This document shows positions 12,955 through 24,840 of a stretch of DNA of 64,000 bases, piece by piece (positions within the stretch are counted from its first letter, which is position 1; each line of letters begins with the position of its first letter). A program made the position numbers and the translations under genes. The notes below the pieces were generated by a model that was not told the origin of the DNA, did no database searches, and saw only the letters and a program-made list of their open reading frames with translations. Source of the DNA: Elephas maximus indicus (Eukaryota > Chordata > Mammalia > Proboscidea > Elephantidae); NCBI RefSeq assembly GCF_024166365.1, contig NC_064820.1:49267501-49331500 (forward strand), given 5' to 3'.

Positions 12955-13284
12955 GTAAAGTTTTTTATTTTAAAGTTCCTAGATTCTAAGACATCAACAA
13001 ACAATTTAAGTATGTGTATAAGCTTTTTTCAGTAACACCCAGTATTCTTGAATGAACATTTCCTTGATGCATTTTAATTTAGGTTTTTGTGATATAAATT
13101 ACAGTATTTCTGAATTGGATTCATGATGTTTGCACTTAATAATATTTAATGTGATTAGTACCATAAAATTAATATAAAATGTATAATGAAATTTTCTTCA
13201 GTAAAACAGGGCTCGTGAACATATATTGAATATATGTTGAGGTTAATTGGTTTTATATGAGTGTTAAAAACCTTTCTTAATGAG

Positions 13285-13715
13285 TTCATCTTTAGGCACA
13301 CAATATATAAAAATTAGCTTGAAATGGATGATAGGTCTAAATGTCAAACCTATAAAACTTCTAGAAGAAAGCATAGGAGACAATCTTCATTACCTTGAGG
13401 TAGGCACAACTTCTTGGAAAGAAACAAAAAGCACAAACAATACAGAAAAAATTATAACTTGGACTTTATAAAAGTTAAAAACTTCTGTTCTTCAAAACCT
13501 GTTAGGAAAATAAAAGGACAATCCACAGACTGGACGAAAATATTTGCAGAGTACATACCTGATACAGGACTTGTATCGAAAGTATATGAAGAACTCTTAA
13601 CAACTCAATAATAAGAAGTGGACAACCCAATAAGGAAATGGACCAAATATCTGAACAGACACTGTGCCAAAGAAATATACAGATGGAGATAAACACATGA
13701 AAAGATACTTAACAT
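13285..13715 (+). mobile_element. L1 ORF2 3' fragment
   Basis: The translated wording (KISLKWMIGLNVKPIKLLEE, then a frame change) is typical of the C-terminal part of L1 ORF2. It is a broken, short intronic fragment. Confidence 0.75.
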
Positions 13716-13727
13716 AATTAGTCAGTT

Positions 13728-13936
13728 ACCACTAGTTGCCATCAAGTCAATTCTGACTCATGTGACCCCATTTGTGTCAGAGCAGAACTGGGCTATATGG
13801 GGATTTCAATGACTTATTTTCTGGATGTGGATTGCCAGGCTTTTCTTCCAAGGCATCTCTGGGTAGACTCCACCCTCCAACCTTTTGGTTAGCAGCTGAG
13901 TGTGTGTTAACCATTTGCACCACTCAGCAACTCCAG
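13728..13936 (-). mobile_element. AfroSINE, long form
   Basis: Reversed SINE with gccatcaagtcaattctgac at the left and the tRNA-like head (ttttggttagcagc) at the right. It has extra middle sequence compared with the common short form, as do the copies at 16446 and 60768. Confidence 0.8.
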
Positions 13937-13959
13937 CTGGTCAGTAAACACCAACCAAA

Positions 13960-14100
13960 CCAAACCCATTGCCATCGAGTCGATTCCAATTCACAACGAC
14001 CCTATAGGACAGAGTAGAACTGCCCCTTAGTTTCCAAGGAACAACCTGCAGATTCGAACTGCCAACATTTTGGTTAGCAGCCAAGCTCTTAACCACTGAA
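13960..14100 (-). mobile_element. AfroSINE, short form
   Basis: Reversed SINE running from aaacccattgccatcgagtc to the head at ttaaccactgaa. It lies immediately beside the long-form copy at 13728-13936. Confidence 0.88.
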
Positions 14101-14219
14101 TTAAAACTACAGTGAGATACAACTTTGCTAAATTTTAAAAGGAGACCTTATGCCTGTTAAATAAATTAAAACTATAATTTAAAAAAAAATTCTCACAAGA
14201 AAACTGCAGGCTCTGGTGG

Positions 14220-14745
14220 TGTCATGGATTGAATTATGGCCCCCCAAAATGTGTACCAACTTGGCCAGGCCATGATTCTCACCAGTATTGTGTGATTGTC
14301 CACCATTTTGTCATCTGATGTGATTTTCCTATGTTTTGTAAATCCTACCTCTATAATGTTAATGAGGCAGGATTGTTTGGCAGTTATGTTAATGAGGCAG
14401 GGCTTAGTCTACAAGATTAGATTTTGTCTTACGTCAGTCTCTTTTGAAATATAAAAGAGAGAAGCTAGCAGAGAGCAGAGGGACCTCATACCACCAAGAA
14501 ACAAGAGCCAGGAGAATAATGTGTCCTTTGGACCCAGGGTCCCTGGGCTGAGAAGTTCCAAGACCAGAGAAAGATTGACAACAAGGACCTTACCCCAGAG
14601 CCAACAGAGAGAGAAAGCCTTCCCCTGGTGCTGGCACCCTGAATTCAGACTTCAAGCCTCCTCGACTATGAGAGAATAAACTCCTGTTTGTTAAAGCCAT
14701 CCACTGGTGGTATTTCTGTTATAGCAGTGCTAGATAACTAAGACA
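14220..14745 (+). mobile_element. Solo LTR, ERVL-MaLR-like
   Basis: It runs from tgtcatggattgaattatgg to taagaca, 526 bp, with agagaataaactcc near the end. It is the same family as 5083-5649. A small internal direct repeat (ttaatgaggcagg twice, about 14358-14402) is private to this copy. Confidence 0.7.
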
Positions 14746-16063
14746 GTTGGCTTTTCTGGTGAAATTCTACTAACCATTTCAAAAAAAAATAATGCCAATC
14801 TTATACAAACACTTTCAGAGGATTAACACAAGAACAAGGACTCTTTTCAGTTCATTTCATAAAGGCCAACATAATCTTGATACCACATGTCTGTCTTCTA
14901 ATATAGTATTCAAAGATAGATAGATCCATTTCAATGTTTTAGCTCTTATTTTGGCACAATTTCTCTGCATTTGTACCTTCAACAGTGCAGCCTCCAGGCA
15001 CATAATGGGTACAGATGGAACTCAATTTCTCTGAGTTTTGGATAGCTAAATATATCCTTCTGGGCTTTGTCGCATCCCAGGCTGAGGTGGGACCTTTTAT
15101 TAGGACCCTGATACTAAGCCCTGACATTTGAGCAATATTGCCTGATGAAGATGGGAAGAACAGACTGTTGGCTGAGAGAAAATAAAAGCCATGGCATTCA
15201 GAGGGGAAGGCATGGAAAGTGGTAGAGAATAATAGTTCATTTTCCACCTATTCTTTGCACTACACAAAAAAGGTCAACAAGAGAAAGGCCAGAAACTGAC
15301 TAGTGCCAGATTCTTTTACCCCTTGAATTGTCAGGCTAAGTAAACGGGAAGTGACTGAAGGTTTTTGAGAAGGCGAGTGCCATATTTAGAAAGATGGAAC
15401 TGGCAACAGTGTATAGGAGGTAGATACTGGTGATAGAGAGCTTAAACACAGTCCAGGTAAGGAAAAATGAGACCTGAAACTAAGCAAGTAGCAGGAGTAG
15501 AAATTAGTTGTGAATGGAAGTCCCGTATTTGCGGGGCTGGTAGATGAACTGACTCTTTCCTTTCTGCCTAAAATCAAAGAGTTCCTTGAGCTTCCCACCC
15601 TAGAAGATACAGTGTTATTAACAGGAATAGGAAAATTGAGAGAAGAGAAAATTTGATGGAGCATAGAGACATGGTATGAATATGAGAGAAGCCTGATCGT
15701 ATGGAGTATAGCAGGGGCCTGATGAGCTCAATTCATCTGGTAATTTGGAGCCTATACCTAGATACCCGAACTTTGTATCCCTCTTTAACTATTAAGTGTC
15801 CTATTTATTCTCTAGGCCGTTGATGTTTAAGAGTACAAATTATTCATTCAAAAGCATTTGGTAGGCAACCTTTGTGATTCAAACATTTTGCAGGGTCTTG
15901 TCAAAAGTGTATAATGTTATCTTGTACATATACTGTTTCTAAAATATATGTTTTCATTAATAAAATTTACTTTCATGTGTCTTTTTAAAATACTAAAGAA
16001 ATATATGCTTATAAGATTTTTTTAAATGTTAAAATGAATGAACTTTATTTTCGTTGCATTCAG
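14746..16063. other. CCDC152 intron, no gene seen
   Basis: No exon with splice sites and no recognisable repeat beyond AT-rich DNA. Short open frames at 14939-15664 lack any recognised protein. Confidence 0.4.
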
Positions 16064-16191
16064 CTGAATTAAATGAAGAAAAGCGCAAAGAACTGATAGA
16101 GAAAAAGGAGATGGAAATTTCAGAGTTAAATGCAAAGTTAAGAACTCAAGAAAAGGAAAAACAAAATGAATTAGTCAAATTACAAATGGAG
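16064..16191 (+). CDS. CCDC152: CCDC152 coding exon
   Basis: The exon is 128 nt, acceptor ttcag ending at 16063 and donor gtaggt at 16192. With the single base carried from 12954 it encodes AELNEEKRKELIEKKEMEIS and continues to ELVKLQME. Very high K/E content with regular leucine/isoleucine spacing indicates a long helix or coiled coil. The exon ends on a complete codon (GAG), so the next exon is read in phase 0. Confidence 0.94.
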
Positions 16192-16445
16192 GTAGGTGTT
16201 TAAGGGTCTGCTAAACTATGGGTGCATCTCTTATTCTAAGCCATACTTTGATTATTTTTCATCACACTGAGGTAAATTTCAGGACTAGAAAGAACCTTGA
16301 GAGAAGGTTTCACATGCTGATATTCCCCATGAGCTCAAACACCGTACAGCTGCCTTTCAGTGCTTGGCCTGAAGGTGGGAGTCTTCAGCCGTTCAAAGGG
16401 TCCTAGTTTCCAGAAAGGAAATTTTCTCTGAGAGTGGGGACAGAT

Positions 16446-16645
16446 CACTTCGGAAACCCATTACCCACTGCTGTCTAACAGATTTCGACTCATAGCAACC
16501 CTGTAGGACAGAGTATAACTGCCCCATAGGGTTTCCAAGGCTGTAATTTTTACAAAAGCAGACTGCCACATCTGTCTCCCGCAGAAGAGATGGTAGGTTA
16601 GAACCTCTGACCTTTTGGCTAGCAGCCAAGCTAGCAGCCAAGTCT
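16446..16645 (-). mobile_element. AfroSINE, long form
   Basis: Reversed SINE with an additional block (ctgtaatttttacaaaagca and following) between the gtttccaagg motif and the tRNA head. A short 13-bp tandem repeat (gctagcagccaa) lies at its right end, about 16618-16641. Confidence 0.8.
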
Positions 16646-17369
16646 CTGCAGACTTTTTAAGACTGTCATTCTGGAGTGGGGAGAATGTTACTAATCCTCA
16701 ACATTACTCGCTCCTCAGAAGAAATTATGGAGCCCTGGTGAACCAATTACAAATTCTTTTTGCTTTATTTAGGATAAAAAGAGACAAATTTCTCCCTGAT
16801 ATATTTGTAGAAACATACATATCATGGGGCAGAAAAACTAGATTCTTAGAAAGAGTTTAAAAGGGACTTCAAATAGGAATATTCATTGTGGTAAAACAGG
16901 GCATCAACCTAGGGGTGACGTATTTACAAAAAAAGATAGTCAAAATCTATTATCCTTATCATGCCTTAAGAAAGGAAAAATCTTTATATACAAGCAGTCT
17001 GAGACCCCATTTGGAGTTTTTTCTAAAGATCTGCCGTAACAATATGATACAAAAAGTCACACTGAGTTAGTGAATATATATATTAGCTGTGTACATTTGT
17101 GGCTGTCAAGAAACCAAATATCTGAAAGAAGTTCAGCAATAGTACATAAAACATTTATAGAAAATTACAAATGATACTCATCATTATGATTTTTAGAGAC
17201 TGGACACTCCTTGCCACCAAGTCACATACTTTGATCCTGAAGAGTATAAAAAAGCATTATCCAGAATGTGGGAGGGGTAAAATTGCCACAGGCCTCAGAA
17301 AAAAATGACTGCTCCTATTCTATTTTAGTAATATTATTTGAGTGTTTAAGTGACCAGTGCTTTGCTGAA

Positions 17370-17535
17370 CACTTCACATCTGTTTTATCACTTGATCTTT
17401 ATAACTTGCCCGTAACGTAAATAACGAGTTTTCCCGTCTTATAGTTGATGCAACTGAGATTCAGAGAAATTAAGTACCGTGTCTAAAGTCACATAGCTGA
17501 TGTGTAGTTGAACTGAGATGTTTCAGATTCCAAAG
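17370..17535 (+). mobile_element. MIR fragment
   Basis: It shows the usual MIR core wording: tgatgcaactgagattcaga, then the agtcacatagct block. Ancient mammalian SINE. Confidence 0.7.
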
Positions 17536-17859
17536 CCCATGGGTATCTTTCTTTTGGGTATGATTGTACAGTATTTCAAATTCTGTCTAACATCAAGGAC
17601 TGATGAGAATGTGGGTATAGGAAACAGGACTTGGCATGAAAGGCCCCCTGTCCCAACCAGGGCAAGCCAAGACCTGCAAGTTAGGCATGGGCAAGAGATG
17701 GGACCAACACTGCTTAAATGCTTGCTGCCTCTGTCAGAGCTGCCTCTGTCTGCTCAGGCCCTAAGTTAAACCAGAGAGATCAAGTGAGGGGATCGTTGGG
17801 GTCAACTGAGGGAAACTGAGGAAGGCAGAGGTAAAGGAAATGGTAAGTAAAAAAAAAAA

Positions 17860-18006
17860 AAACCCTTTGCCATTGAGTCAATTCCAACTCATAGCGACCC
17901 TATAGAACAGAGTAGAACTGCCTCATAGGGCTTCCAAGGAGTGCCTGGTGGATTCAAACTGCCGACCTTTTGGTTAGAAGCTAGAGCTCTTAACCACTAT
18001 GCCAGG
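17860..18006 (-). mobile_element. AfroSINE, short form
   Basis: Reversed copy from ttgccattgagtcaattcc to the reversed head ttaaccactatgcc, flanked on the left by an A run at 17850-17862. Confidence 0.88.
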
Positions 18007-18423
18007 GCAGAAACTACTTCTTTAGAGACCACTACTCAATGTAGGATGTCTACATTACCAAGTCATAAGCACAGAGAGATATGGCAGCCAAGAAAGAACA
18101 GGCCCTGAAGTCAAGGTCGAAGGCTGTTAACAGAAAGCATGATGTGAGGAAGAGGGCCTCTCTAGAACATCAGGTCAAAATAAAAGAAGCAGACAGTTGC
18201 GTGAGATCCAGCTCTGGAGCTCAGGTCCATGGCTAGAAAGCAAGACTAGGCAGTAAAGAGAAAAAAAGGCCAATATTTTTTAAAGTCTCTATTGTGTGCG
18301 AGGCATTGTGTTGGGCCCACATTTATTTTAGGTTGCATGTCTATTTTATTAAGAAGCAATGACAGACATGAAGCCTAAAAAACATGGATAGGGTCTAGAA
18401 CAACTCTGTCTAATAGAAAGGTA

Positions 18424-20262
18424 GTTGTTGTTACTAGGTGCCATCGAGTAGGTTCCGACTCATAGCGACCCTATGCACAACAGAGTGAAATACTGCCCGG
18501 TCCTGAGCCATCCTTACAATTGTTGTTATGTTTGCAGCCCATTGTTGCACCCACTGTGTCAATCCACCTTGTTGACGGTCTTCCTCCTTTCCGCTGACAC
18601 TGTACTCTGCCAAGCATGATGTCCCTCTCCAGGGACTGATCCCTCCTGACAACATGTCCAAAGTATGTAAGACGCAGTCTCGCCGTCCTTGCTTCTAAGG
18701 AGCATTCTGGTTGTACTCCTTCTAAGACAGATTTGTTTGTTCTTTTGGCAGTCTATGGTATATTCAATATTCTTCACCAGCACCACAATTCAAAGGCATC
18801 AATTCTTCTTCGGTCTTCCTCATTCATTGCCCAGCTTTCACATGCATATGATGCAATTGAAAATACCATGCCTTGGGTCAGGCACACCTTAGTCTTCAAG
18901 GTGACATCTTTGCTCTTCAACACTTGAAAGAGGTCCTTTGCAGCAGATTTACCCAATGCAATGCCTCTTTTGATTTCTTGACTGCTGTTTCCATGGCTGT
19001 TGATTGTGGATCCAAGTAAAATGAAATCCTTGACAACTTCAATCTTTTCTCTGTTTATCATGATGTTGCTCTTTGGTCCAGTTGTGAGGAGTTTTCTTTT
19101 CTTTATGTTGAGGTGTAATCCATACTGAAGGCTATGGTCTTTGATCTTCATTAGTGTTTCAAGTCCTCTTCACTTTCAGCAAGCCAGGTCGTGTCATCTG
19201 CATAAGGCAGGTTGTTAATGAGTCTTCCTCCAATCCTGATGCCCCATTCTTCTTCATATAGTCCAGCTTCTCGGACTATTTGCTCAGCATACAGATTGAA
19301 TAGGTATGGTGAAAGAATACAGCCCTGACGCACACCTTTCCTGACTTTAAACCAATCAGTATCCCCTTGTTCTGTCCGAACAACTGCCTCTTGGTCTATG
19401 TAAAGGTTCCTCATGAGCACAATTAAGTGTTCTGGAATTCCCATTCTTCGCAATGTTATCCATGATTTGTTATGATCCACACAGTCAAATGCCTTTGCAT
19501 AGTCAATAAAACACAGGTAAACATCCTTCTGGTATTCTCTGCTTTCAGCCAGGATCCATCTGATAAATCTATCTGATATCAGCAATGATATCCCTGGTTC
19601 CACGTCCTCTTCTGAAACTGGCAATTTCTGACAGTTCCCTGTTGATATACTGCTACAGTTGTTTTTGAATGATCTTCAGCAAAAGTTTGCTTGTGTGTGA
19701 TATAAATGATATTGTTCTATAATTTCCATATTCGGTTGGATCACCTTTCTTGGGAATAGGCATAAATATGGATCTCTTCCAGGCAGTTGGCCAGGAAGCT
19801 GTCTTCCATATTTCTTGGCATAGACGAGTGAGCACCTCCAGTGCTGCACCTGTTTGTTGAAACATCTCAATTGATATTCCATCAATTCCTGGAGCCTTGT
19901 GTTTCGCCAATGCCTTCAAAGCAGCTTGGACTTCTTCCTTCAGTACCATCGGTTCCTGATCATATGCTACCTCTTGAAATGGTTGAACATCGACTAATTC
20001 TTTTTGTTATAATGACTCTGTATGTTCCTTCCATCTTCTTTTGATGCTTCCTGTGTCATTTAATATTTTCCCCATAGAATCCTTCACTATTGCAACTTGA
20101 GGCTTGAATTTTTTCTTCAGTTCTTTCAGCTTGAGAAACTCCGTTAGTGTTCTTCCCTTTTGGTTTTCCATCTCCAGCTCTTTGCACATGTCATTATAAT
20201 ACTTTGTCTTCTCAAGCTGCCCTTTGAAATCTTCTGTTCAGTTCTTTTACTTCATCAATACT
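18424..20262 (-). mobile_element. RTE LINE, 5'-truncated
   Basis: It is collinear with the 3' two thirds of the copy at 6538-9880 and breaks off in the linker region at 20262. Minus-strand blocks include CFIDYAKAFDCVDHNKSW and YADD (about 19190-19210) of the reverse transcriptase. A small local duplication (tctgataaatctatctgata, about 19559-19578) and frameshifts disrupt it. Confidence 0.9.
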
Positions 20263-22640
20263 ATTGAGCCAAATATATAATTTTAAATTCTCTAGCAGCC
20301 GTATTCAAAAAAGTAAAAAGAAGCAGGTGAAATTAATTTTAATAATGTATTTTGTTTAACATACTATATTCAGGATATTATTTTACCATGTAATCAATTT
20401 GTTTAAATCATTGGCACATTTTGCATTCCTTTTTTGGAGTGGGGCAGGTATTAATTCTTCAAAATCTAATGTGTATTTTACATTTATAGCACAGCTCCTC
20501 AGTGCCTGGACAAATTTCCAGTTCTCAGCAGTCAAATGTGGTTAGTGGTTTTAGCCATTAGATCTAGGGACTCAGACTATTAAATAAAGAAGTAAGGAAT
20601 AGAGACTAAATAGGAAAGCCAGGACATAGTGGGGCACATAGATATGGAATGGAAGTGATGCCTGTGTATGGGAAGGGAGTCATGTTCACTTTTAGGAGTA
20701 AGTGCAGGCAGGTCCATACAATAGCACACTCATGGTCCTAAGATAAGGACTATATGCCCTCACTGCTTGTCCTGGTTTTTAGCACCTGGTTTTAGGTTCC
20801 CTTCTTATTGAACACATAAGGGCCAGCATGTATGTGCTATTCCTCAGAGTGGGGCTGAGCCTACTAATGGTACTGGCTGGTGATTTCAGCTAAGGCCTCT
20901 GAAAATTCTCAGATCTCTAATCATGTGATTAAAAAGTTGCCTATGAAGCACGGCAGAAAGAGGAAGAAAAAGCAAAGTACCATTTTAACCCAGTCTTATA
21001 AAAGTCTTCTATAACTGCAACGAGTTATGTTTCAACAAAATGATACGGTTAGGTAAGAAAAATAAATGTGTCTAAAGCAAAAGAATGGATAGCATTATAC
21101 ATTGAGGTACTACAAATAAAAGAATCTACCTTGCTGTACTAAAATATCATATTTCTCTCTTAAAATATTTAGTAACATGGGACCACTGTGATACAAAGTT
21201 ACTCTGTATAGAAATTTGTCTTCATGGTTGTAGCATTCAAATCTATAGCATCCATCAGAACATTTTGTTCTTCCGTCAGTTCTTCGTAAATAACTGCAAA
21301 CGGCTTCCTAATAAGTGCACGTACTGAAGACTGATTCTTAAATCCAGTTTTGCGGGGTAAATATTCATAATTGACCAGAAAAAAAAATTCATTAATATTA
21401 ACATTTTAAACTTAATCCCTAATTATGTGAAGCAGGAAAGATATTTCATTTTAAAACCTTAGAAAGAAATCACAAGCAATAGTGTATCTGTAAGGTACTG
21501 TTATTAATAATAGCTATGACAAAAAATAGACTAATTCATTGATGTGGTAGTGTTCAAAACCTTCCCTTCTTTACCAAAGAGAATCTTGTCATTACTAGCT
21601 CAATTTTATCCGTTTTCTCCCTTCCAAAAGAGGGTTATTTTTGTTGGAGAAAGCTAGGTCTACATAATAAAGAGAGAAAGTGTGGAAAGAAGAGAAGGGG
21701 ACAAAAACTGTGGAGCTGGGCATTGAAGGAATTTTTGCAAGATACTGTAATGAGAGATGTTTTAAAGTGGCTGAAGAATATCATAGCTGTGACTAGGAGA
21801 AGAAAGTGTTTAAACTTTGCCATTTTTTGAGAAATATTAATAAATACCTTGAGCTAATTTGAAATTCCTTTTGTTTCCAGAAGCTTTTTTTTTTTTCTCC
21901 TTCTTTCATTTTTGTTTTGTTTTGACAATGATGCCACTCTGAGACTGAACCATTGGGATTATAACAGTATAGACATCTCAGAGGCTGAGGTTCCATTCCT
22001 TTGCTCTAAAGCCTTTTAAGTAGGTTGTTTAACCAGATGTTAGACTCTCAAAAATATTTTGACAGTATCTTTTTTCTAGATTGTACCAATCTCCAACTCC
22101 ATCATTCTTCACTTGCTTCCCCCCAGCTCCCACTTTACCTTATGTTGTAAGAATTCACAGGTCTTACTTTTTAATTTTTCTGACACTTTGGTATTCCTGG
22201 GGTGCTTTGTGGTTTACCGTGTTGAAGATTGTAATCATTTGGCAGAAAGGAGATTGATGCTGACTTGGAGGGCTCTTTGCTGCTACTACTGCCTTTTGGC
22301 CAAGTGTACCCACAAACTGCAGGAAGGGTTGATAGCCAGCTGAGATATGACAGGCCATGTTTCAAGATCTACCATCAACTTCTAATCCACTGGTTGGGCA
22401 CTCGCATTTTGTTTGTCATCTGTGCCCTGAGGCTGGTCTGGCCCAAGTCTATTATTTGAGTGGTATACAGAACTCTTTGCTCTTCTGTTATTTATCTTAC
22501 TGTAACTATCCATCTCTTTCCCCAACAAATACAGTCTTGCAGAGAGTTTATTCTTAATTCTTAGGAAGACTACACTATTAAACTCAATCTGAAGGGAAGA
22601 ATTATAATGAGAAGTTTTACAAAAAAGGAATTGGTGGGTA
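20263..22640. other. CCDC152 intron, no gene seen
   Basis: No exon, RNA gene or clear repeat was identified. Short open frames on both strands around 22110-22560 have no recognised similarity. Confidence 0.4.
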
Positions 22641-22678
22641 TAAATGGCCTATGACAAGTTTTTTTTAACCCAATTCCA

Positions 22679-22764
22679 TTTAAAATGTCAAACCAGTAAG
22701 AGTTCAAACTAAATCAAAATCATATCCAAATTCTACTGTTTAGCCTCAAAGTTTCTACAGAAGA
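22679..22764 (+). pseudogene. Decayed tandem duplicate of the 87-nt CCDC152 exon
   Basis: The segment aligns with the functional exon at 23226-23312 at roughly 86% identity by hand count over 79 aligned bases. Intronic flanks align too, most clearly the donor side (gtatgtgagtttttct) and about 40 bp upstream. In the matching frame there is a TAG stop at 22741-22743 where the real exon has TTG. The acceptor CAG is replaced by CAT. Two extra bases lie near its start and one codon (ACA) is absent. The retained intron flanks exclude a processed copy and indicate a local DNA duplication. It is not expected to be spliced. Confidence 0.88.
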
Positions 22765-22867
22765 GTATGTGAGTTTTTCTTCCATGACTGTTGCTTATGC
22801 TAAATTTTCTTTAAAAAGTACACTCATAGTAATGTGGATATATTTTTATCTGTCTTTAAGTAAAATT

Positions 22868-23005
22868 AGATTCTCAACCCTGGTTGCACGATAGAATCAC
22901 CTAATATCTTAAGAAAAAATGGTACCTGGCTCCACCCCAGAACCTCTAAGGTGGTGCCCAGGCATGTAATACTTTTAAGAAGTTCCCCAGGTAATTTTAA
23001 CCTGC
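22868..23005. mobile_element. MER5A-like nonautonomous hAT element
   Basis: It shows the near-palindromic MER5 pattern: gattctcaaccctggttgca at one side and ttccccaggtaattttaacc at the other. It lies between the two exon copies. Confidence 0.7.
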
Positions 23006-23225
23006 AGTCAGAATTAATTTTATTTGGGTGTTTCTTTGCTCCTTCTGAAAAAATTTTCTTAAAGTTTTTTGTTGTTGTTGTTATCTGTTATAGAAAAAAA
23101 AAATAGAGTACACTTAAATTACAGATTATATTTCAAAGTCTATAATGGAGGATAGTTATATTTACAGAAACAATCTAATTATTAAATGCTGTCAATGACT
23201 TTTTTTTTTTTTTTGCTTGATTCAG

Positions 23226-23312
23226 TTTGATGCCAAACTAGCAAGAGTTCAAACTAAATCAACAAAATCATATCTGGATTCTACTGTTTTGCCACAGAGT
23301 ATCTACAGAAGG
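23226..23312 (+). CDS. CCDC152: CCDC152 coding exon (phase 0-0, 87 nt)
   Basis: The acceptor gattcag ends at 23225 and the donor gtatgt begins at 23313. It encodes 29 residues, FDAKLARVQTKSTKSYLDST then VLPQSIYRR. Both ends fall between codons, so the exon could be skipped or duplicated without a frameshift. A decayed duplicate lies at 22679-22764. An extra ACA codon (Thr, about 23262-23264) is absent from the duplicate. Confidence 0.94.
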
Positions 23313-23431
23313 GTATGTGAGTTTTTCTCCGATTATCAGTGCTTAAGAAGATAAAATTTCTTAGAGTGTTTCTGTAAAAGTTATCTAGTATTTACTAACA
23401 ATATGATATTTAACAGTTGTTCCTTAAAATA

Positions 23432-23600
23432 GAAACCCTGGTGGCGTAGTGGTTAAGTGCTATGGCTGCTAACCAAAGGGTCGGCAGTTCAAATCCGCCA
23501 GGCACTCGTTGGAAACTCTAAGGAGCAGTTCTACTCTGTCCTATAGGGTCGCTATGAGTCAGAATCAACTCAACAGCACTGGGTTTGGTTTTTTGGTTTT
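23432..23600 (+). mobile_element. AfroSINE, short form
   Basis: A full copy: head gaaaccctggtggcgtagtg with A box, B box in cagttcaaatcc, then the body ctctgtcctatagggtcgc and the tail gggtttggttttttgg. Confidence 0.92.
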
Positions 23601-24048
23601 TCCTTAAAACACATCTTATGATCAGAAAGATATTAGACTTTGAATAATCTTAAAAAGTCATTTTCGATTTTATTTAGAAAACTTGAATAGTAAATTAGAG
23701 CATTAGAGAAGTCCTCTATTTGGACCTCCTAAGGAATTACATAATATATTTTATACTAAGGCTGATTTAACTATTTTGGAGTTATTAGGCACGTAGATTT
23801 CTTTTGGCTCAATTCCTTTATTTGCATGGTTTATAACTCCTAGACTTCTAGAAAGGTGGGAACAAGCTAAAACAATGGTGTTGATGGTGTTTTTGAGTGC
23901 TTATACCAGCTGTAACCCTCAAAACAGAAATTACAGCTTTCAGAATAAGGTCTTTTTAAAATACCTGCTTAAATCAGACTGTGTTTTTGTTGTTCCTTTT
24001 ACTTGTTATTTCTACATTGCAATAACAAAGTTTTTGTGCTTCATTTAG

Positions 24049-24198
24049 AAGCTCCAACATCTTCAAGAAGAAAAAAACAAGGAGATTGCTATTCTTCGTA
24101 ATACCATTCGCGATTTAGAGCAACGCCTTTCTGTCGACAAAGTTTCTCCCCTTAAGCCTGTTGCCAAAGATTGTCATCTTAAACGTAGACGGTTTTGA
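24049..24198 (+). CDS. CCDC152: CCDC152 last coding exon and stop
   Basis: The acceptor tcatttag ends at 24048. Forty-nine codons (KLQHLQEEKNKEIAILRNTI then RDLEQRLS and a basic end KRRRF) are followed by TGA at 24196-24198. The helical, charged N-part finishes the coiled coil. The five exons in the window total 533 coding nt with no internal stop. The gene converges on SELENOP, whose poly(A) signal lies only about 145 bp downstream on the other strand. Confidence 0.95.
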   Translation, partial: KLQHLQEEKNKEIAILRNTIRDLEQRLSVDKVSPLKPVAKDCHLKRRRF

Positions 24199-24340
24199 GT
24201 ATAGCAGTAAATTCGCTAATTGTTATCTAATTTCTTTAAAAACTATTGAAAAATTCATTTCTATTTTCAATATAACATACTGCCTAATTAATCACAACAA
24301 TGGAAAAAAAAGACAGCTTGGTAAAACTTTTTTAATTGTA

Positions 24341-24346
24341 TTTATT
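24341..24346 (-). promoter_or_regulatory. SELENOP poly(A) signal
   Basis: AATAAA on the minus strand about 830 nt past the SELENOP stop codon, a typical 3' UTR length for this gene. Cleavage is expected around 24310-24330, before the CCDC152 coding exon is reached. Confidence 0.75.
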
Positions 24347-24397
24347 TAAACAAATCCACACCACCTAGGACAATTGTGTACTACACTCTTGCTTAAC

Positions 24398-24471
24398 AGT
24401 ATTAACCATAAGGAGTTCAGGTTTATAGGATTTGGTTTACCTATTGAACCATCATTGACGATGGAAATACT
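24398..24471 (-). promoter_or_regulatory. SECIS element 2 of SELENOP (form 1-like)
   Basis: On the minus strand the core ATGA is at 24455-24452. It is followed by stem GGTTCAATAGG, apical loop TAAACCAAAT with the AA motif, stem CCTATAAACC, then TGA (24419-24417). Below the quartet, helix I pairs AGTATT and CCAT with ATGG and AATACT. The two helices plus quartet plus AA loop are the full SECIS signature, which binds SBP2 and directs UGA to selenocysteine. Confidence 0.92.
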
Positions 24472-24840
24472 TCTAAGCAGCCTAGAGATACACAACATTC
24501 TTTTATCTTTCCCCTTATATCTTTCAAAACATGCACTCTCAAATTTTATAAGAGTGTGATATAGCGCTAGTAAAGCAAGATACGAAGGCTTCATGAATGA
24601 TATTAAAAATCAAGATGTGAGACTTAGAAAAAAAGGATAAATGGTTATTTTAAAAGTAGTTGTATATGCTTTTTTAGCAAATTGTTAATGTGTTAAGTAT
24701 TTCTGAATCTTAAAATATAGAATCCTTCTTCCTTTAAAGTTTTAATCAGTTTAAAATATAAAATTAAAAAGACAAAGATAATATTGTCCTGAGAGACAAG
24801 TAAAGAAAAAGTGGAAAATATATCTTTGTTGTTCTTCCTC

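Noticed and set aside
22679..22764. Alternative CCDC152 cassette exon
   Set aside because: The acceptor is lost, a TAG lies in the matching frame and the frame is shifted at its start.
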